Below are positions 7,742-16,509 of a stretch of 64,000 bases of DNA, in pieces. The position numbers and the translations under genes were made by a program. This DNA comes from Alistipes sp. GTDB taxonomy: Bacteria; Bacteroidota; Bacteroidia; Bacteroidales; Rikenellaceae. Within the stretch, counting starts at the first letter, position 1, and each line of letters opens with the position of its first letter. Location: NCBI GenBank assembly GCA_020026435.1, contig JAHHQK010000001.1:1-64000 (forward strand), read 5' to 3'. The notes under the pieces are model-generated. The model made no database searches, was not told the origin of the DNA, and worked only from the letters and a program-made list of their open reading frames with translations.

Positions 7742-9547
7742 CTATTTCATTGCATTGTCGATGAATCCGCACACCTCGGTCGACATCTCCCCGAGCCATC
7801 CGCTCTTGGTGTTGACGGCCGACTGGACCTTCACGAAGTCAATGTACTTTAGATCCACGGCCTTCAGATCGGTGGTCATCGCATTGGAGAGCTTGAATCC
7901 GTTGATCTGGCTCTCGCCCGTCGTGTTGTCGCTTCCGGCCGTCGAGTCGCTGCCCAGGTTGTCGGCATAGCCCCATCCGTAGGCCGGGTGGGTCCATTTT
8001 CCGTTGGCGTCCTGGGTGTTGTGTGCCTTAAGGCGGGTTCCGCTCAGCGTGTAGTTATCCTCGGTGATCCACATCGGGTAATAATACGGTTGGATGTGGT
8101 ACTCCTTCATGTAGTCGATCGTGCCGTGTTGACCCTCGGAGTCGTTCCAGGCAACATCGGTCTCGGCGGCCCACGGACGGATGTAGTTCACCCGATAGCG
8201 GCGCAGGGTCGATGCCTGCCCCGATTCGCTGCCGCGCAACTCGTACCACTCTTCGTCGGGAATGCCGTTGCCGTTGAGATCCTGCATTACCCACACCACT
8301 CCCGGCTCGGAGCTGCCTTCGAAGGCGTTGGCCACGATCGAGAAGTCGTAGCCGGCATCCTGCTTGAGGATGCTGTGATCGAATCCCACGATGATGTATC
8401 CGCCGAATCCGCCCAGGGAGACAAATCCCGAGGTTTTCTGCTCTTTGCTTATGTCCATGCGCTTCAGGGCGTAATCGCAGGCCTGTTCGGGCGTTACGAC
8501 CGAGGTGAAGTCCCGGACGAATTCGTTGATGAACTGGCCCGGAGCGGGGGTGTACTCGAAGACTGAGTTTTGATATCTGCTGCTCGATGCATTGCGCGGG
8601 CGGGGTCCCTGTGTCTGGCTCTCCGTGAGGACTTTCACTGCGATTTGGGCCTTCACGACGGTCACTCCGCGCGTGATGTAGCGCGAAAGTGCCACGGGGC
8701 GGGCGTCGGCCTCGCAGACCTCGACCCCGACGGTGAAGTCGCCGCTCTCTCCGGGTGTGAAGACATAATGATCGGTCGGTCCGTCGATCTGCTTGCCGTT
8801 GACCGACCAGCGGTAGCGGGGATTTTTGAAATTACGGATCTGGGGAATGAGCGACACGCCGCGTCCCACGAGGGTCTGACGGGCGGCCGTCTCCTGTGAG
8901 CGGTGCAGCTTGTCGAAAGAGACCGCCACGGGCAGTTCCTTCACCACCTCGATCTTGAACCCATGACGGAGCTCGCCGTCATTGTTCGAGGCCACGATCT
9001 CCAGGGAGTAGCTCCCGGCTTTCTCGCGGTTGAAGGTGTAGCTCTCCTCTCGGCACTCCACCTGTCCGTCGACAAGCCATTCGATGCGGAAGTTCTCCTC
9101 GCGGTTGCGGATCGTGGGGGTCAGCGTGTAGTCCGTCGAGGGGAGCAGCTGCAGACCCTCGGAGGAGGATACGGGCAGCGATATGGAGGGCGGAGTCAGT
9201 GCCATCACGCGGATCAGCACCTCCTCGTGGGCCTCGCCTTCGGAGGTGCGGACCGTGAAGGTGAGGTAGATGTCGCCTTCTTGGGTGAAGGTGTATTCCA
9301 GGGTTTTGTGGGTGGAGATCACCTCGTCGGAGTCGGTCGTCCAGGAGTAGGTTGCGCCCTGGTCATTACTCACTTCGGGGGTGAGGGTAAACTGGCGGCC
9401 GATTTTGGCCGTGAAGATAAGATCCTCATTCTCGAACGAGATCTGAGGTTCTTTTCCCGTGGAAAGTTCGATGGTGTCGTCCTTGTTGCAGGCGGAGAGA
9501 ATCACCGCCGTGAGCAACAGAAACCAGCAGGTTGTCTTATGCCACAT
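7742..9547 (-). CDS. Surface lipoprotein with PKD-like domains
   Basis: A 601-residue protein with a type II signal peptide (MWHKTTCWFLLLTAVILSAC, lipid Cys at 20) followed by NKDD. Cys plus acidic residues is the lipoprotein surface-export pattern in Bacteroidota. Residues about 30-300 contain two to three PKD/Ig-like repeats (for example TYSWTTDSDEVISTHKTLEYTF). The C-terminal half (about 330-600) has GGFGGYIIVGFDHSI, VVWVMQDLNGNGIPDEEWYEL and a Trp/Tyr-rich region, a secreted domain often found with PKD repeats; its ligand is unknown to me. It is probably an extracellular binding protein. It is divergent from htpG, and its promoter lies within an inverted repeat. Confidence 0.88.
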   Translation of the reverse strand: MWHKTTCWFLLLTAVILSACNKDDTIELSTGKEPQISFENEDLIFTAKIGRQFTLTPEVSNDQGATYSWTTDSDEVISTHKTLEYTFTQEGDIYLTFTVRTSEGEAHEEVLIRVMALTPPSISLPVSSSEGLQLLPSTDYTLTPTIRNREENFRIEWLVDGQVECREESYTFNREKAGSYSLEIVASNNDGELRHGFKIEVVKELPVAVSFDKLHRSQETAARQTLVGRGVSLIPQIRNFKNPRYRWSVNGKQIDGPTDHYVFTPGESGDFTVGVEVCEADARPVALSRYITRGVTVVKAQIAVKVLTESQTQGPRPRNASSSRYQNSVFEYTPAPGQFINEFVRDFTSVVTPEQACDYALKRMDISKEQKTSGFVSLGGFGGYIIVGFDHSILKQDAGYDFSIVANAFEGSSEPGVVWVMQDLNGNGIPDEEWYELRGSESGQASTLRRYRVNYIRPWAAETDVAWNDSEGQHGTIDYMKEYHIQPYYYPMWITEDNYTLSGTRLKAHNTQDANGKWTHPAYGWGYADNLGSDSTAGSDNTTGESQINGFKLSNAMTTDLKAVDLKYIDFVKVQSAVNTKSGWLGEMSTEVCGFIDNAMK

Positions 9548-9617
9548 ACTTATATTAAATTAATAGAATCCGTAATTTTCCGAAAAATTCTCTGCACGCC
9601 CTTTGTGGGAAGGGGGT

Positions 9618-9689
9618 GCCCGCGTTTCGGGGCAGGCAAAGTTAGTAAACTTTTTGAGGAATATAATTTTACGGCTCCGAAACGCGGGC
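9618..9689. repeat. 13-bp perfect inverted repeat bracketing the lipoprotein promoter
   Basis: GCCCGCGTTTCGG (9618-9630) is repeated as CCGAAACGCGGGC (9677-9689), with a 46-base AT-rich spacer containing a minus-strand TAACTTTG box. There is no T tract, so a terminator is unlikely. The geometry resembles invertible promoters of gut Bacteroidales, though the segment is short. The remainder of the 328-base intergenic region to htpG shows no clear box for htpG. Confidence 0.75.
9637..9644 (-). promoter_or_regulatory. Promoter -7 box of the PKD lipoprotein gene
   Basis: TAACTTTG on the minus strand matches TAnnTTTG; no good -33 element is seen. The predicted start would be about 85 bases before the lipoprotein ATG. 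It is inside the inverted repeat 9618-9689. Confidence 0.5.
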
Positions 9690-9875
9690 TTTGGGCGGGG
9701 TTTTATGGCGGAATCGGCCCTCGAAACCCCGAGAAAAGACATACGGATTCCCGATTTGGCAGATTTTGGCGGTCGAAACTGACAAAGTGGCAGAGAAACG
9801 ATGCTGGCACACCCTTTGATGAGATTTCCGAGAAAAACGAAAAACCAAAAATAAAGTAAAAACTGCTATAAGACT

Positions 9876-11936
9876 ATGAAAAACGGAAAAATCGGAGTCA
9901 CAACGGAGAATATCTTCCCCGTGATCAAAAAGTTCCTCTATTCGGATCACGAAATTTTCTTGCGTGAGTTGGTATCCAATGCCGTCGATGCCACCCAGAA
10001 GATCAAGACACTCTCGTCGAAGGGCGAGTTCAAGGGCGAACTGGGCGATCTGACGGTGCGGATCGCGGCCGATAAAGACGCCAAAACCCTCACGGTCACC
10101 GATCGCGGTATCGGTATGACGGCCGAGGAGGTCGATAAATACATCAACCAGATCGCATTCTCGGGTGCCGAGGAGTTTATGGCCAAGTATAAGGACCAGG
10201 CCATCATCGGTCACTTCGGATTGGGATTCTACTCCTCGTTCATGGTTTCTGACAAGGTCGAGATCATCACCCGCTCGTTCCAGGAGGGTGCCAAAACCGT
10301 GCGCTGGAGCTGCACGGGTACGCCCGAGTTCGAGATGGAGGAGACCGACGAGGAGCACGATCGCGGTACGACGATCGTCCTGCACCTGTCGGAGGATATG
10401 CTCAACTACGCCGAGGATTCCCAGGTCGAGGGCCTGCTGCGCAAGTACTGCCGCTTCCTGCCCGTACCCATCGCATTCGGCAAGGTCAAGGAGTGGAAGG
10501 ACGGCAAATATGTCGATACCGACAAGGACAATGTGATCAACAATGTCGAGCCGCTGTGGACCCGCACCCCGACCGAGATCACCGAGGAGCAGTACAAGGA
10601 TTTCTACCGCGAGCTCTACCCCATGAGCGACGAGCCGCTCTTCTCGATCCATCTGAATATCGACTATCCGTTCCACCTGACCGGTATTCTCTATTTCCCG
10701 AAGATCCACAACAACTTCGAGATCCAGAAGAACAAGATCCAGCTCTATTGCAATCAGGTCTATGTCACCGACCAGGTCGAGGGTATCGTTCCCGACTATC
10801 TGACCCTGCTGCATGGTGTGATCGACTCGCCGGATATTCCGCTGAACGTGTCGCGTAGCTACCTGCAGAGCGATTCCAACGTAAAGAAGATCTCGAACTA
10901 CATCACGCGCAAGGTGGCCGACCGCCTCAAGGAACTCTTCACGACGATGCGTAACGACTATGAGTCGAAGTGGGACGATCTGAAGATCTTCATCCAGTAC
11001 GGTATCCTCACCGACGAGAAATTCGCCGAGAAGGCCCTGGAGTTCATGCTCTGGAAGAATGTCGACGGCAAATACTTCACCTCGAAGGAGTACACCGATC
11101 TGGTCAAGGAGAATCAGACCGACAAGAACAAGAATGTCATCTTCCTCTATGTCGACGATCCCGAGGCGAAGAACACCTTCCTGAAGGCTGCCCGTGACAA
11201 GGGCTATGATGTGCTGGAGATGAACGGCCAGCTCGACAGCCACTACATCAACTGGTACGAGTCGAAGAACCAGGAGGTACGCTTCGTGCGTGTCGACAGC
11301 GATGTGATCGACAAACTGATACAGAAGGAGGACTGCGTCAAGATGTCGCTGACCGAGGCTCAGCAGGAGGTGCTGCGTCCCGTCTTCGAGAGCCAGATGC
11401 CCAAGGATGAGAAGATTCATTACAGCATCTCGTTCGAGGCCATGTCGCCCGAAGAGGCACCCGTGGTGATCACCCAGAACGAGTTCATGCGCCGTATGAA
11501 GGAGATGGCGGCCGTCGGTGGTGGCGGCATGAGCCAGTTCTACGGTCAGATGCCCGATAACTTCACGATTGCCGTCAATGCCAACCACCCGATCGTGGCC
11601 GATATTCTCGACGATGCCGAGAAGGCCTATGGCGACAAGCTCAAGTCGATCACCAAAAAGATCGATGCTGCCGTAGCCGAGGAGAAACGCTTCGACGAGG
11701 TGATCAAGGACAAGAAGGAGGAGGAGCTCACGGCCGAGGAGAAATCCACCCGCGAGGAGCTTTCGAAGAAGATCATCGAACTGCGTGACGAACGCAACCA
11801 GCGTCTGACCGAGATCGGTAGCGGCAACAAACTCGTAAAGCAGATCATCGACCTCGCCCTGCTGACCAACGGTATGCTGAAGGGCAAGAATCTGACGGAT
11901 TTTATCGAGCGTTCGATTACCCTGATCGGCAAATAA
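9876..11936 (+). CDS. htpG: Molecular chaperone HtpG (Hsp90)
   Basis: A 686-residue Hsp90 homologue. The N-terminal GHKL ATPase domain shows LRELVSNAVDA (Mg/ATP Asn-Ala), DRGIGM and GHFGLGFYSSFMV; the middle domain has the conserved RxxL catalytic-loop region (PLNVSRSYLQSD); the C-terminal dimerisation domain follows. The middle-to-C-terminal part carries a long charged helical stretch (EEELTAEEKSTREELSKKI). It is cytoplasmic and assists folding of client proteins under stress. It is monocistronic and ends in a strong terminator. Confidence 0.97.
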   Translation: MKNGKIGVTTENIFPVIKKFLYSDHEIFLRELVSNAVDATQKIKTLSSKGEFKGELGDLTVRIAADKDAKTLTVTDRGIGMTAEEVDKYINQIAFSGAEEFMAKYKDQAIIGHFGLGFYSSFMVSDKVEIITRSFQEGAKTVRWSCTGTPEFEMEETDEEHDRGTTIVLHLSEDMLNYAEDSQVEGLLRKYCRFLPVPIAFGKVKEWKDGKYVDTDKDNVINNVEPLWTRTPTEITEEQYKDFYRELYPMSDEPLFSIHLNIDYPFHLTGILYFPKIHNNFEIQKNKIQLYCNQVYVTDQVEGIVPDYLTLLHGVIDSPDIPLNVSRSYLQSDSNVKKISNYITRKVADRLKELFTTMRNDYESKWDDLKIFIQYGILTDEKFAEKALEFMLWKNVDGKYFTSKEYTDLVKENQTDKNKNVIFLYVDDPEAKNTFLKAARDKGYDVLEMNGQLDSHYINWYESKNQEVRFVRVDSDVIDKLIQKEDCVKMSLTEAQQEVLRPVFESQMPKDEKIHYSISFEAMSPEEAPVVITQNEFMRRMKEMAAVGGGGMSQFYGQMPDNFTIAVNANHPIVADILDDAEKAYGDKLKSITKKIDAAVAEEKRFDEVIKDKKEEELTAEEKSTREELSKKIIELRDERNQRLTEIGSGNKLVKQIIDLALLTNGMLKGKNLTDFIERSITLIGK

Positions 11937-11971
11937 ACCTTCCTTACCTTCGGGGGACAGAGATATTTCCG

Positions 11972-12008
11972 GCCGACCGACAGAACAAACTGTCGGTCGG
12001 CTTTTTTT
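11972..12008 (+). terminator. Rho-independent terminator after htpG
   Basis: GCCGACCGACAG (11972-11983) pairs perfectly with CTGTCGGTCGGC (11990-12001) around a 6-base loop, followed by seven T. The following 245 bases up to the sulfatase promoter hold no gene I can support. Confidence 0.92.
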
Positions 12009-12253
12009 GTGGCCGGTTCTGTGGGCTCCGGGGTAAATCCAGCGCGGAGGAGCTTCCCTGAAAGACCGGACCGGAAAGCGTGAAACCTGATGCTTCCGGT
12101 ACGGTTGGCGAAGAGAACGGCTTGGGCGGAACTTCCGGGAAAAGGAGGGCTAAAGTAGACAGAATCGAAATGATTTGGACAAAATTTGTATATTGATGAA
12201 CGTTTTACGCCGAAAAAAGAACAGATGCGACAAGTGTTGTTTTTTTTAATAGG

Positions 12254-12261
12254 TATCTTTG
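12254..12261 (+). promoter_or_regulatory. Promoter -7 box of the sulfatase-lyase operon
   Basis: TATCTTTG matches TAnnTTTG and lies 42 bases before the sulfatase ATG. No -33 element at the usual distance is clear. Confidence 0.55.
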
Positions 12262-12303
12262 TACTTGCGAATAGTAAACTAATCCAAATAAAAACCAACA
12301 GGT

Positions 12304-13698
12304 ATGATCAATCAAAAACACATGAAACATTTGACCGGCCTTTCGGTGTTGTGTTCGTCGGCGGCTACGGCATTTGCAGCCGAGAAGCCGAACATCATCT
12401 ACATCTTCACCGATCAGCAGACCGCCACGGCCATGAGTTGTGCCGGGAACACCGACTTGCAGACCCCCAACCTCGACCGTTTGGCCGCCTCGGGTCTGAT
12501 GTTCAACAACGCCTACTGTACGGCTCCCCTCAGCGGACCGTCGCGTGCGGCCATGTTTACGGGCCGTTTCCCCGATGCCCAGGGTATGGCTGCCAACGGT
12601 GCCGCGATTCCCGACAAACTGAAGAAGGAGGTGCTGGGTCTGAAGGTGCAGGAGGCCGGTTATGAGTGTATCTATGCCGGAAAATGGCACGTTCCCGAGT
12701 TGAGCATTCCCGACCAGGTCTACGGTTTCAACAACATCCACGGATTCGGCGACGAGGGTTTGGCCGAGGCCTGTGTGGAGTTCCTCGACAAGAAGCACGA
12801 TAAGCCCTTCTTCCTGGTGGCGGCCTTCGATAACCCCCACAACATCTGCGAGCAGGCCCGTGAGCAGAACCTGCCCTATGGCAACCTGCCCCAGCCCGAT
12901 GTGGCCATGTGTCCGGGTCTTCCCGCCAACTTCGCCAAGAATCCCTACGATGCCGATGTTCTGGAGCGCGAGCGTATGGCCAACTACAACATCTACCCCA
13001 CGATCCGCTACACCTCCGACGAGTGGCGTATCTTCCTCTACAACTACTATCGTCTGGTGGAGAAGGTCGATCGCGAGATCGGCAAGATCCTCGACGCCAT
13101 CGATCGCCACAACCTGTGGAAGAACACCGTGGTGATCTTCTCGTCGGATCATGGTGACGGCCGTGCGGCCCACAACTGGAACCAGAAGTCGGCCCTCTAC
13201 GAGGAGGTGACCAATATCCCCTTCATCGTGACCCTCCCCGGCAAGAAACACGCCGGAGAGAAGATGCCCCAGCTGATCAACAACGGAGTGGACTTCTATG
13301 CCTCGGTGTGTGACTGGGCCGGAGCCGAGCTGCCCGAGGGTGCCGACGGCAAGTCGTTCCGCAAGGTGGTCGAGAGCGGCGATCCCGCTATGAAGCACCA
13401 GGATTACATCGTGGTCGAGACCAAGTTCAACCTCAGCACCACGCGCGGATGGATGGTGCGCGGCGAGCGTTACAAATACGTCCTCTACGACCGCGGCAAG
13501 CATCGCGAGCAGCTCTTCGATATGGAGAACGACCGCGGCGAAATGCGTAACCTGGCCGTCGAGAAGAAGTATGCCGACCTGTTGCAGGAGCACCGCGATC
13601 TGCTGTTCGAGTGGATGAAGCAGACGGGTGTGAAGCAGACCCGTCCGGTGGTTCACGACATCCCCGGAAAACCCACCCAGATGCAGGTGAAATTGTAA
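12304..13698 (+). CDS. Secreted S1-family sulfatase, serine type
   Basis: A 464-residue exported sulfatase (signal peptide to about residue 26, AATAFA/AEK). The maturation motif is S77-G-P-S-R81 (APLSGPSRAAMFTGR), so the active-site formylglycine would come from Ser and need an anaerobic sulfatase-maturating radical-SAM enzyme. Other marks are IIYIFTDQQ near the N-terminus, GKWHVPE, and the metal-binding SSDHGDG. The downstream lyase belongs to the heparinase II/III family, so a glycosaminoglycan such as heparan sulfate is a reasonable substrate, but the regiospecificity cannot be read. It is 15 bases before the lyase gene and probably co-transcribed with it. Confidence 0.92.
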   Translation: MINQKHMKHLTGLSVLCSSAATAFAAEKPNIIYIFTDQQTATAMSCAGNTDLQTPNLDRLAASGLMFNNAYCTAPLSGPSRAAMFTGRFPDAQGMAANGAAIPDKLKKEVLGLKVQEAGYECIYAGKWHVPELSIPDQVYGFNNIHGFGDEGLAEACVEFLDKKHDKPFFLVAAFDNPHNICEQAREQNLPYGNLPQPDVAMCPGLPANFAKNPYDADVLERERMANYNIYPTIRYTSDEWRIFLYNYYRLVEKVDREIGKILDAIDRHNLWKNTVVIFSSDHGDGRAAHNWNQKSALYEEVTNIPFIVTLPGKKHAGEKMPQLINNGVDFYASVCDWAGAELPEGADGKSFRKVVESGDPAMKHQDYIVVETKFNLSTTRGWMVRGERYKYVLYDRGKHREQLFDMENDRGEMRNLAVEKKYADLLQEHRDLLFEWMKQTGVKQTRPVVHDIPGKPTQMQVKL

Positions 13699-13713
13699 AC
13701 AAACGACTTGAAT

Positions 13714-16329
13714 ATGAATATAAAATATTTGAAATCTTTGGTTTTGCTGCTGGCCGTGTCGCTTCCCGCGACACAGGCCGCGGCCGACAACCGACCTGCC
13801 ACGATTCGTCTGGATGACGTGATGTTGATGCACGAAATGAGAGCCACCCCTTCGCCCCTGGACGGAGCCTGTGTGGCCGACCGCAAGGTCTCGTTCCAGT
13901 GGCCTCTGCCCGATGAACTCCACACGGTGTCCAGCGGTCTGGACGGTATGGAGGTCAAACGTCCTCAGATGGACAAGATGCAGCTCCGATATAAGTTGCG
14001 CTATGCCTCCACACCCGAAATGAGCGGTGCCGTCGAGGTCGAGACCCGCTACCCGTTCTTTAATCCCGATGACGATCTGAAAGCCGGAGCCTGGTATTGG
14101 CAGTACGGCTATGTCACGGACGAAGGAGTGGAATGGAGCTCCGTGTTGCATTTCACGGTTGAGGATAACCCCGCGAAGTTCTGCCCGCCGTCGTATCGCG
14201 CCGTGGTGGAGGCTCTTCCGGCCCACCATCCGCGTATCCTGCTCGACCGCAATGATTGGGACAAGGTGATTGCCCGCTCGAAGGTCAGCCGTGACCGGGA
14301 AACCTACATCGAGGTGGCCGATAAGGCCCTGGAGGTGCCGATGAAGTCGGTCAATGACATCAATGCCGATTTGGCACGGGGACTGAAAACCGAGCATCAG
14401 CGTAATGCCATGCTCACGCGCGAGAGCCGCCGCATCATCGACCGCGAGGAGGCCAACACCGACGCCTTGATCCGCGCTTACCTCCTCACGAAGGACAGCC
14501 GCTATGCCCATGAGGCCATGAAGCGTGTGAAGGAGATGGCGACCTGGGGCGACAACAAGAACGTGAAGGGAGACTTCAACGACGCTACCCTTCTCTCGCT
14601 CTGCTCGCAGGCTTACGATGTCTTTTACGACATCATCTCGGCGGAGGACCGTCAGCTGCTGCTCGACCACATCCGCGAGAGTGGTAACAATATGTACCGC
14701 CACAACATCAACCGTTTGGAGAACCACATCGCCGACAACCACGTCTGGCAGATGACCTTCCGCATCTTCACGATGGCGGCCTTCACCGTCTACGGCGAAC
14801 TGCCCGAGGCCGATCTGTGGACCGAGTACTGCTACAACCTGTGGGTGGCCCGTTTCCCGGGTCTGAATCAGGACGGAGCCTGGCACAATGGCGACTCCTA
14901 CTTCCATGTAAACATCCGCACGCTGATCGAGGTCCCGTTCTTCTATTCGCGTCTGACGAAGTTCGACTTCTTTTCGGATCCATGGTACCGCGGCAACGCC
15001 ATGTATGTGATTTACCAGCAGCCCCCATTCTCGAAGTCGGGCGGAAACGGCAGCTCGCATCAGAATATCGTGACCCCCAACGGCCCGCGCGTGAGCTATG
15101 CCGACGCTCTGGCCCGCATGACCTCCAACACCTATCTGGCCGACTATGTGCGCTACATCTCCGAGCGTGATCCCGAGTTGATCCACAAGGGCAGCAACGG
15201 CAAGGCCGGAGGTTTGGCCTGGTTCCGTCTGGTGTGCGACCGTCCTCTGCCCCAGGGTGCGGGTCTGGATTCTCTGCCTCTGGGCAAGGTGTTCCCGCAG
15301 TCGGGTCTGGCATCGTTCTCGACCCATATCGAGGATACCCCCCACAGTGCCATGCTCAGCTTCCGAAGCAGCCCCTATGGCAGTACATCCCACGCCATTG
15401 CCAATCAGAATGCCTTCAATACCTTCTGGAACGGCAAGGCTCTGTTCTACAGTTCGGGTCACCACACCTCGTTTGTCGACCGCCACGGTGTGTTCTGCCA
15501 CCGCGCTACCCGTGCCCACAACTCGATCCTGGTCAACGGTTGCATGCAGCGCATCGGTACCGAGGGTTACGGCTGGATTCCCCGCTATTATGTGGGTGAG
15601 GAGCTGGGTTATGTCGTGGGTGATGCTTCAAATGCCTACGGCAAGGTGATCTCGCCCCTGTGGCTGGAGCGCGGAAGTGTGGCCGGGCTGGACTTTTCGC
15701 CCGAGAATGGATGGGACGACACGCCGCTGAAGGTTTTCCGCCGCCACATCATCACGTTGGGCCGCAGTGGCTACTCGTTTATTTACGATGAGCTGGAGGC
15801 CGACGAGCCTGCTACGTGGAGCTACCTGCTGCACACGATCACCAATCCGATGGAGGTGCGCAAGGCCAAGGATCATCTCGAAATCCGCGCCACGACCGAC
15901 GACGGTATTTCGGAGGCTTATCTCTATTCGTCGGGCAAGTTGCAGACCGAGATGACGGACCGTTTCTTCGTCCCGGCCGTCAACTGGCTCAAGGCCGATG
16001 CCAACGGAGTGTTCAAGCCCTACCCCAACCACTGGCACTTCAAGGCTACCTCGGACAAGGAGTCGGTTTACCGCTTCGCCACGATCGTTTATACGCACGC
16101 CAAGGATGACCGCAAACAGCCTGCTCCCGTGCGCATGAAGGACGGCCGCATCCGTGTCGGAGAGTGGATCATCGAGGTTAACCTCTCGACGGAGGGCAAG
16201 CCTTCGTTCCGGGTGGAGAATACCGGAAAGAATGTGTCGATCGTCTACGAGGATCAGGGAGCAACCGTGGTCCGTGAAGGCGGCAAACAGACCGTTCTGA
16301 AGGATCAGGTGCCCGAATTGGAGATCTGA
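13714..16329 (+). CDS. Heparinase II/III-family polysaccharide lyase with N-terminal DUF4962-like domain
   Basis: An 871-residue secreted enzyme; the signal peptide is MNIKYLKSLVLLLAVSLPATQAAA. The ATG at 13714 is preferred to a TTG two codons upstream. Residues about 30-150 form a beta-rich Fn3/DUF4962-like domain (FQWPLPDE, WYWQYGYVTDEGVEWS). An alpha-barrel follows (RILLDRNDWDKVI, NRLENHIADNHVWQMTFRIF), then the beta-sandwich of the Hepar_II_III domain (ANQNAFNTFWNGKALFYSSG, HRATRAHNSILVNG). The overall order resembles Pedobacter heparinase II (PL21). It would cleave acidic glycosaminoglycans by beta-elimination, working with the upstream sulfatase. The exact PL family is not certain by eye. 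Confidence 0.88.
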   Translation: MNIKYLKSLVLLLAVSLPATQAAADNRPATIRLDDVMLMHEMRATPSPLDGACVADRKVSFQWPLPDELHTVSSGLDGMEVKRPQMDKMQLRYKLRYASTPEMSGAVEVETRYPFFNPDDDLKAGAWYWQYGYVTDEGVEWSSVLHFTVEDNPAKFCPPSYRAVVEALPAHHPRILLDRNDWDKVIARSKVSRDRETYIEVADKALEVPMKSVNDINADLARGLKTEHQRNAMLTRESRRIIDREEANTDALIRAYLLTKDSRYAHEAMKRVKEMATWGDNKNVKGDFNDATLLSLCSQAYDVFYDIISAEDRQLLLDHIRESGNNMYRHNINRLENHIADNHVWQMTFRIFTMAAFTVYGELPEADLWTEYCYNLWVARFPGLNQDGAWHNGDSYFHVNIRTLIEVPFFYSRLTKFDFFSDPWYRGNAMYVIYQQPPFSKSGGNGSSHQNIVTPNGPRVSYADALARMTSNTYLADYVRYISERDPELIHKGSNGKAGGLAWFRLVCDRPLPQGAGLDSLPLGKVFPQSGLASFSTHIEDTPHSAMLSFRSSPYGSTSHAIANQNAFNTFWNGKALFYSSGHHTSFVDRHGVFCHRATRAHNSILVNGCMQRIGTEGYGWIPRYYVGEELGYVVGDASNAYGKVISPLWLERGSVAGLDFSPENGWDDTPLKVFRRHIITLGRSGYSFIYDELEADEPATWSYLLHTITNPMEVRKAKDHLEIRATTDDGISEAYLYSSGKLQTEMTDRFFVPAVNWLKADANGVFKPYPNHWHFKATSDKESVYRFATIVYTHAKDDRKQPAPVRMKDGRIRVGEWIIEVNLSTEGKPSFRVENTGKNVSIVYEDQGATVVREGGKQTVLKDQVPELEI

Positions 16330-16467
16330 TCCCGCGAGGGGTTTGCCCTTCGGAAAAACAGGCAAACAGACTTTTAGAGGCGGAACATCCGCACTCCGAA
16401 ATGCAGAATACGGTTTTTCGGATGAAGAACCCGGATCAAAGTCTGTTAGACCATAATTTTAATCATT

Positions 16468-16508
16468 CCCTCTGCTTGGTTATGAAACCGGGCAGAGGGT
16501 TTTTCTTT
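16468..16508 (+). terminator. Terminator after the lyase gene
   Basis: CCCTCTGC (16468-16475) pairs with GCAGAGGG (16492-16499), followed by TTTTTCTTTT. It is about 140 bases downstream of the lyase stop. Confidence 0.85.
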
Positions 16509-16509
16509 T

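Noticed and set aside
7461..7799. 112-codon minus-strand open frame upstream of the 95-aa gene
   Set aside because: Arg/Pro-rich, no ribosome context, overlaps the end of the PKD lipoprotein gene in another frame.
9669..11588. Long antisense open frame opposite htpG
   Set aside because: Same cause; the translation is not protein-like and htpG is unambiguous.
12205..15519. A very long open frame (about 1100 codons) antisense to the sulfatase and lyase genes
   Set aside because: It is a shadow of the two real genes: low-complexity Val/His/Leu/Gly-rich translation, no domain, caused by codon bias on the opposite strand.
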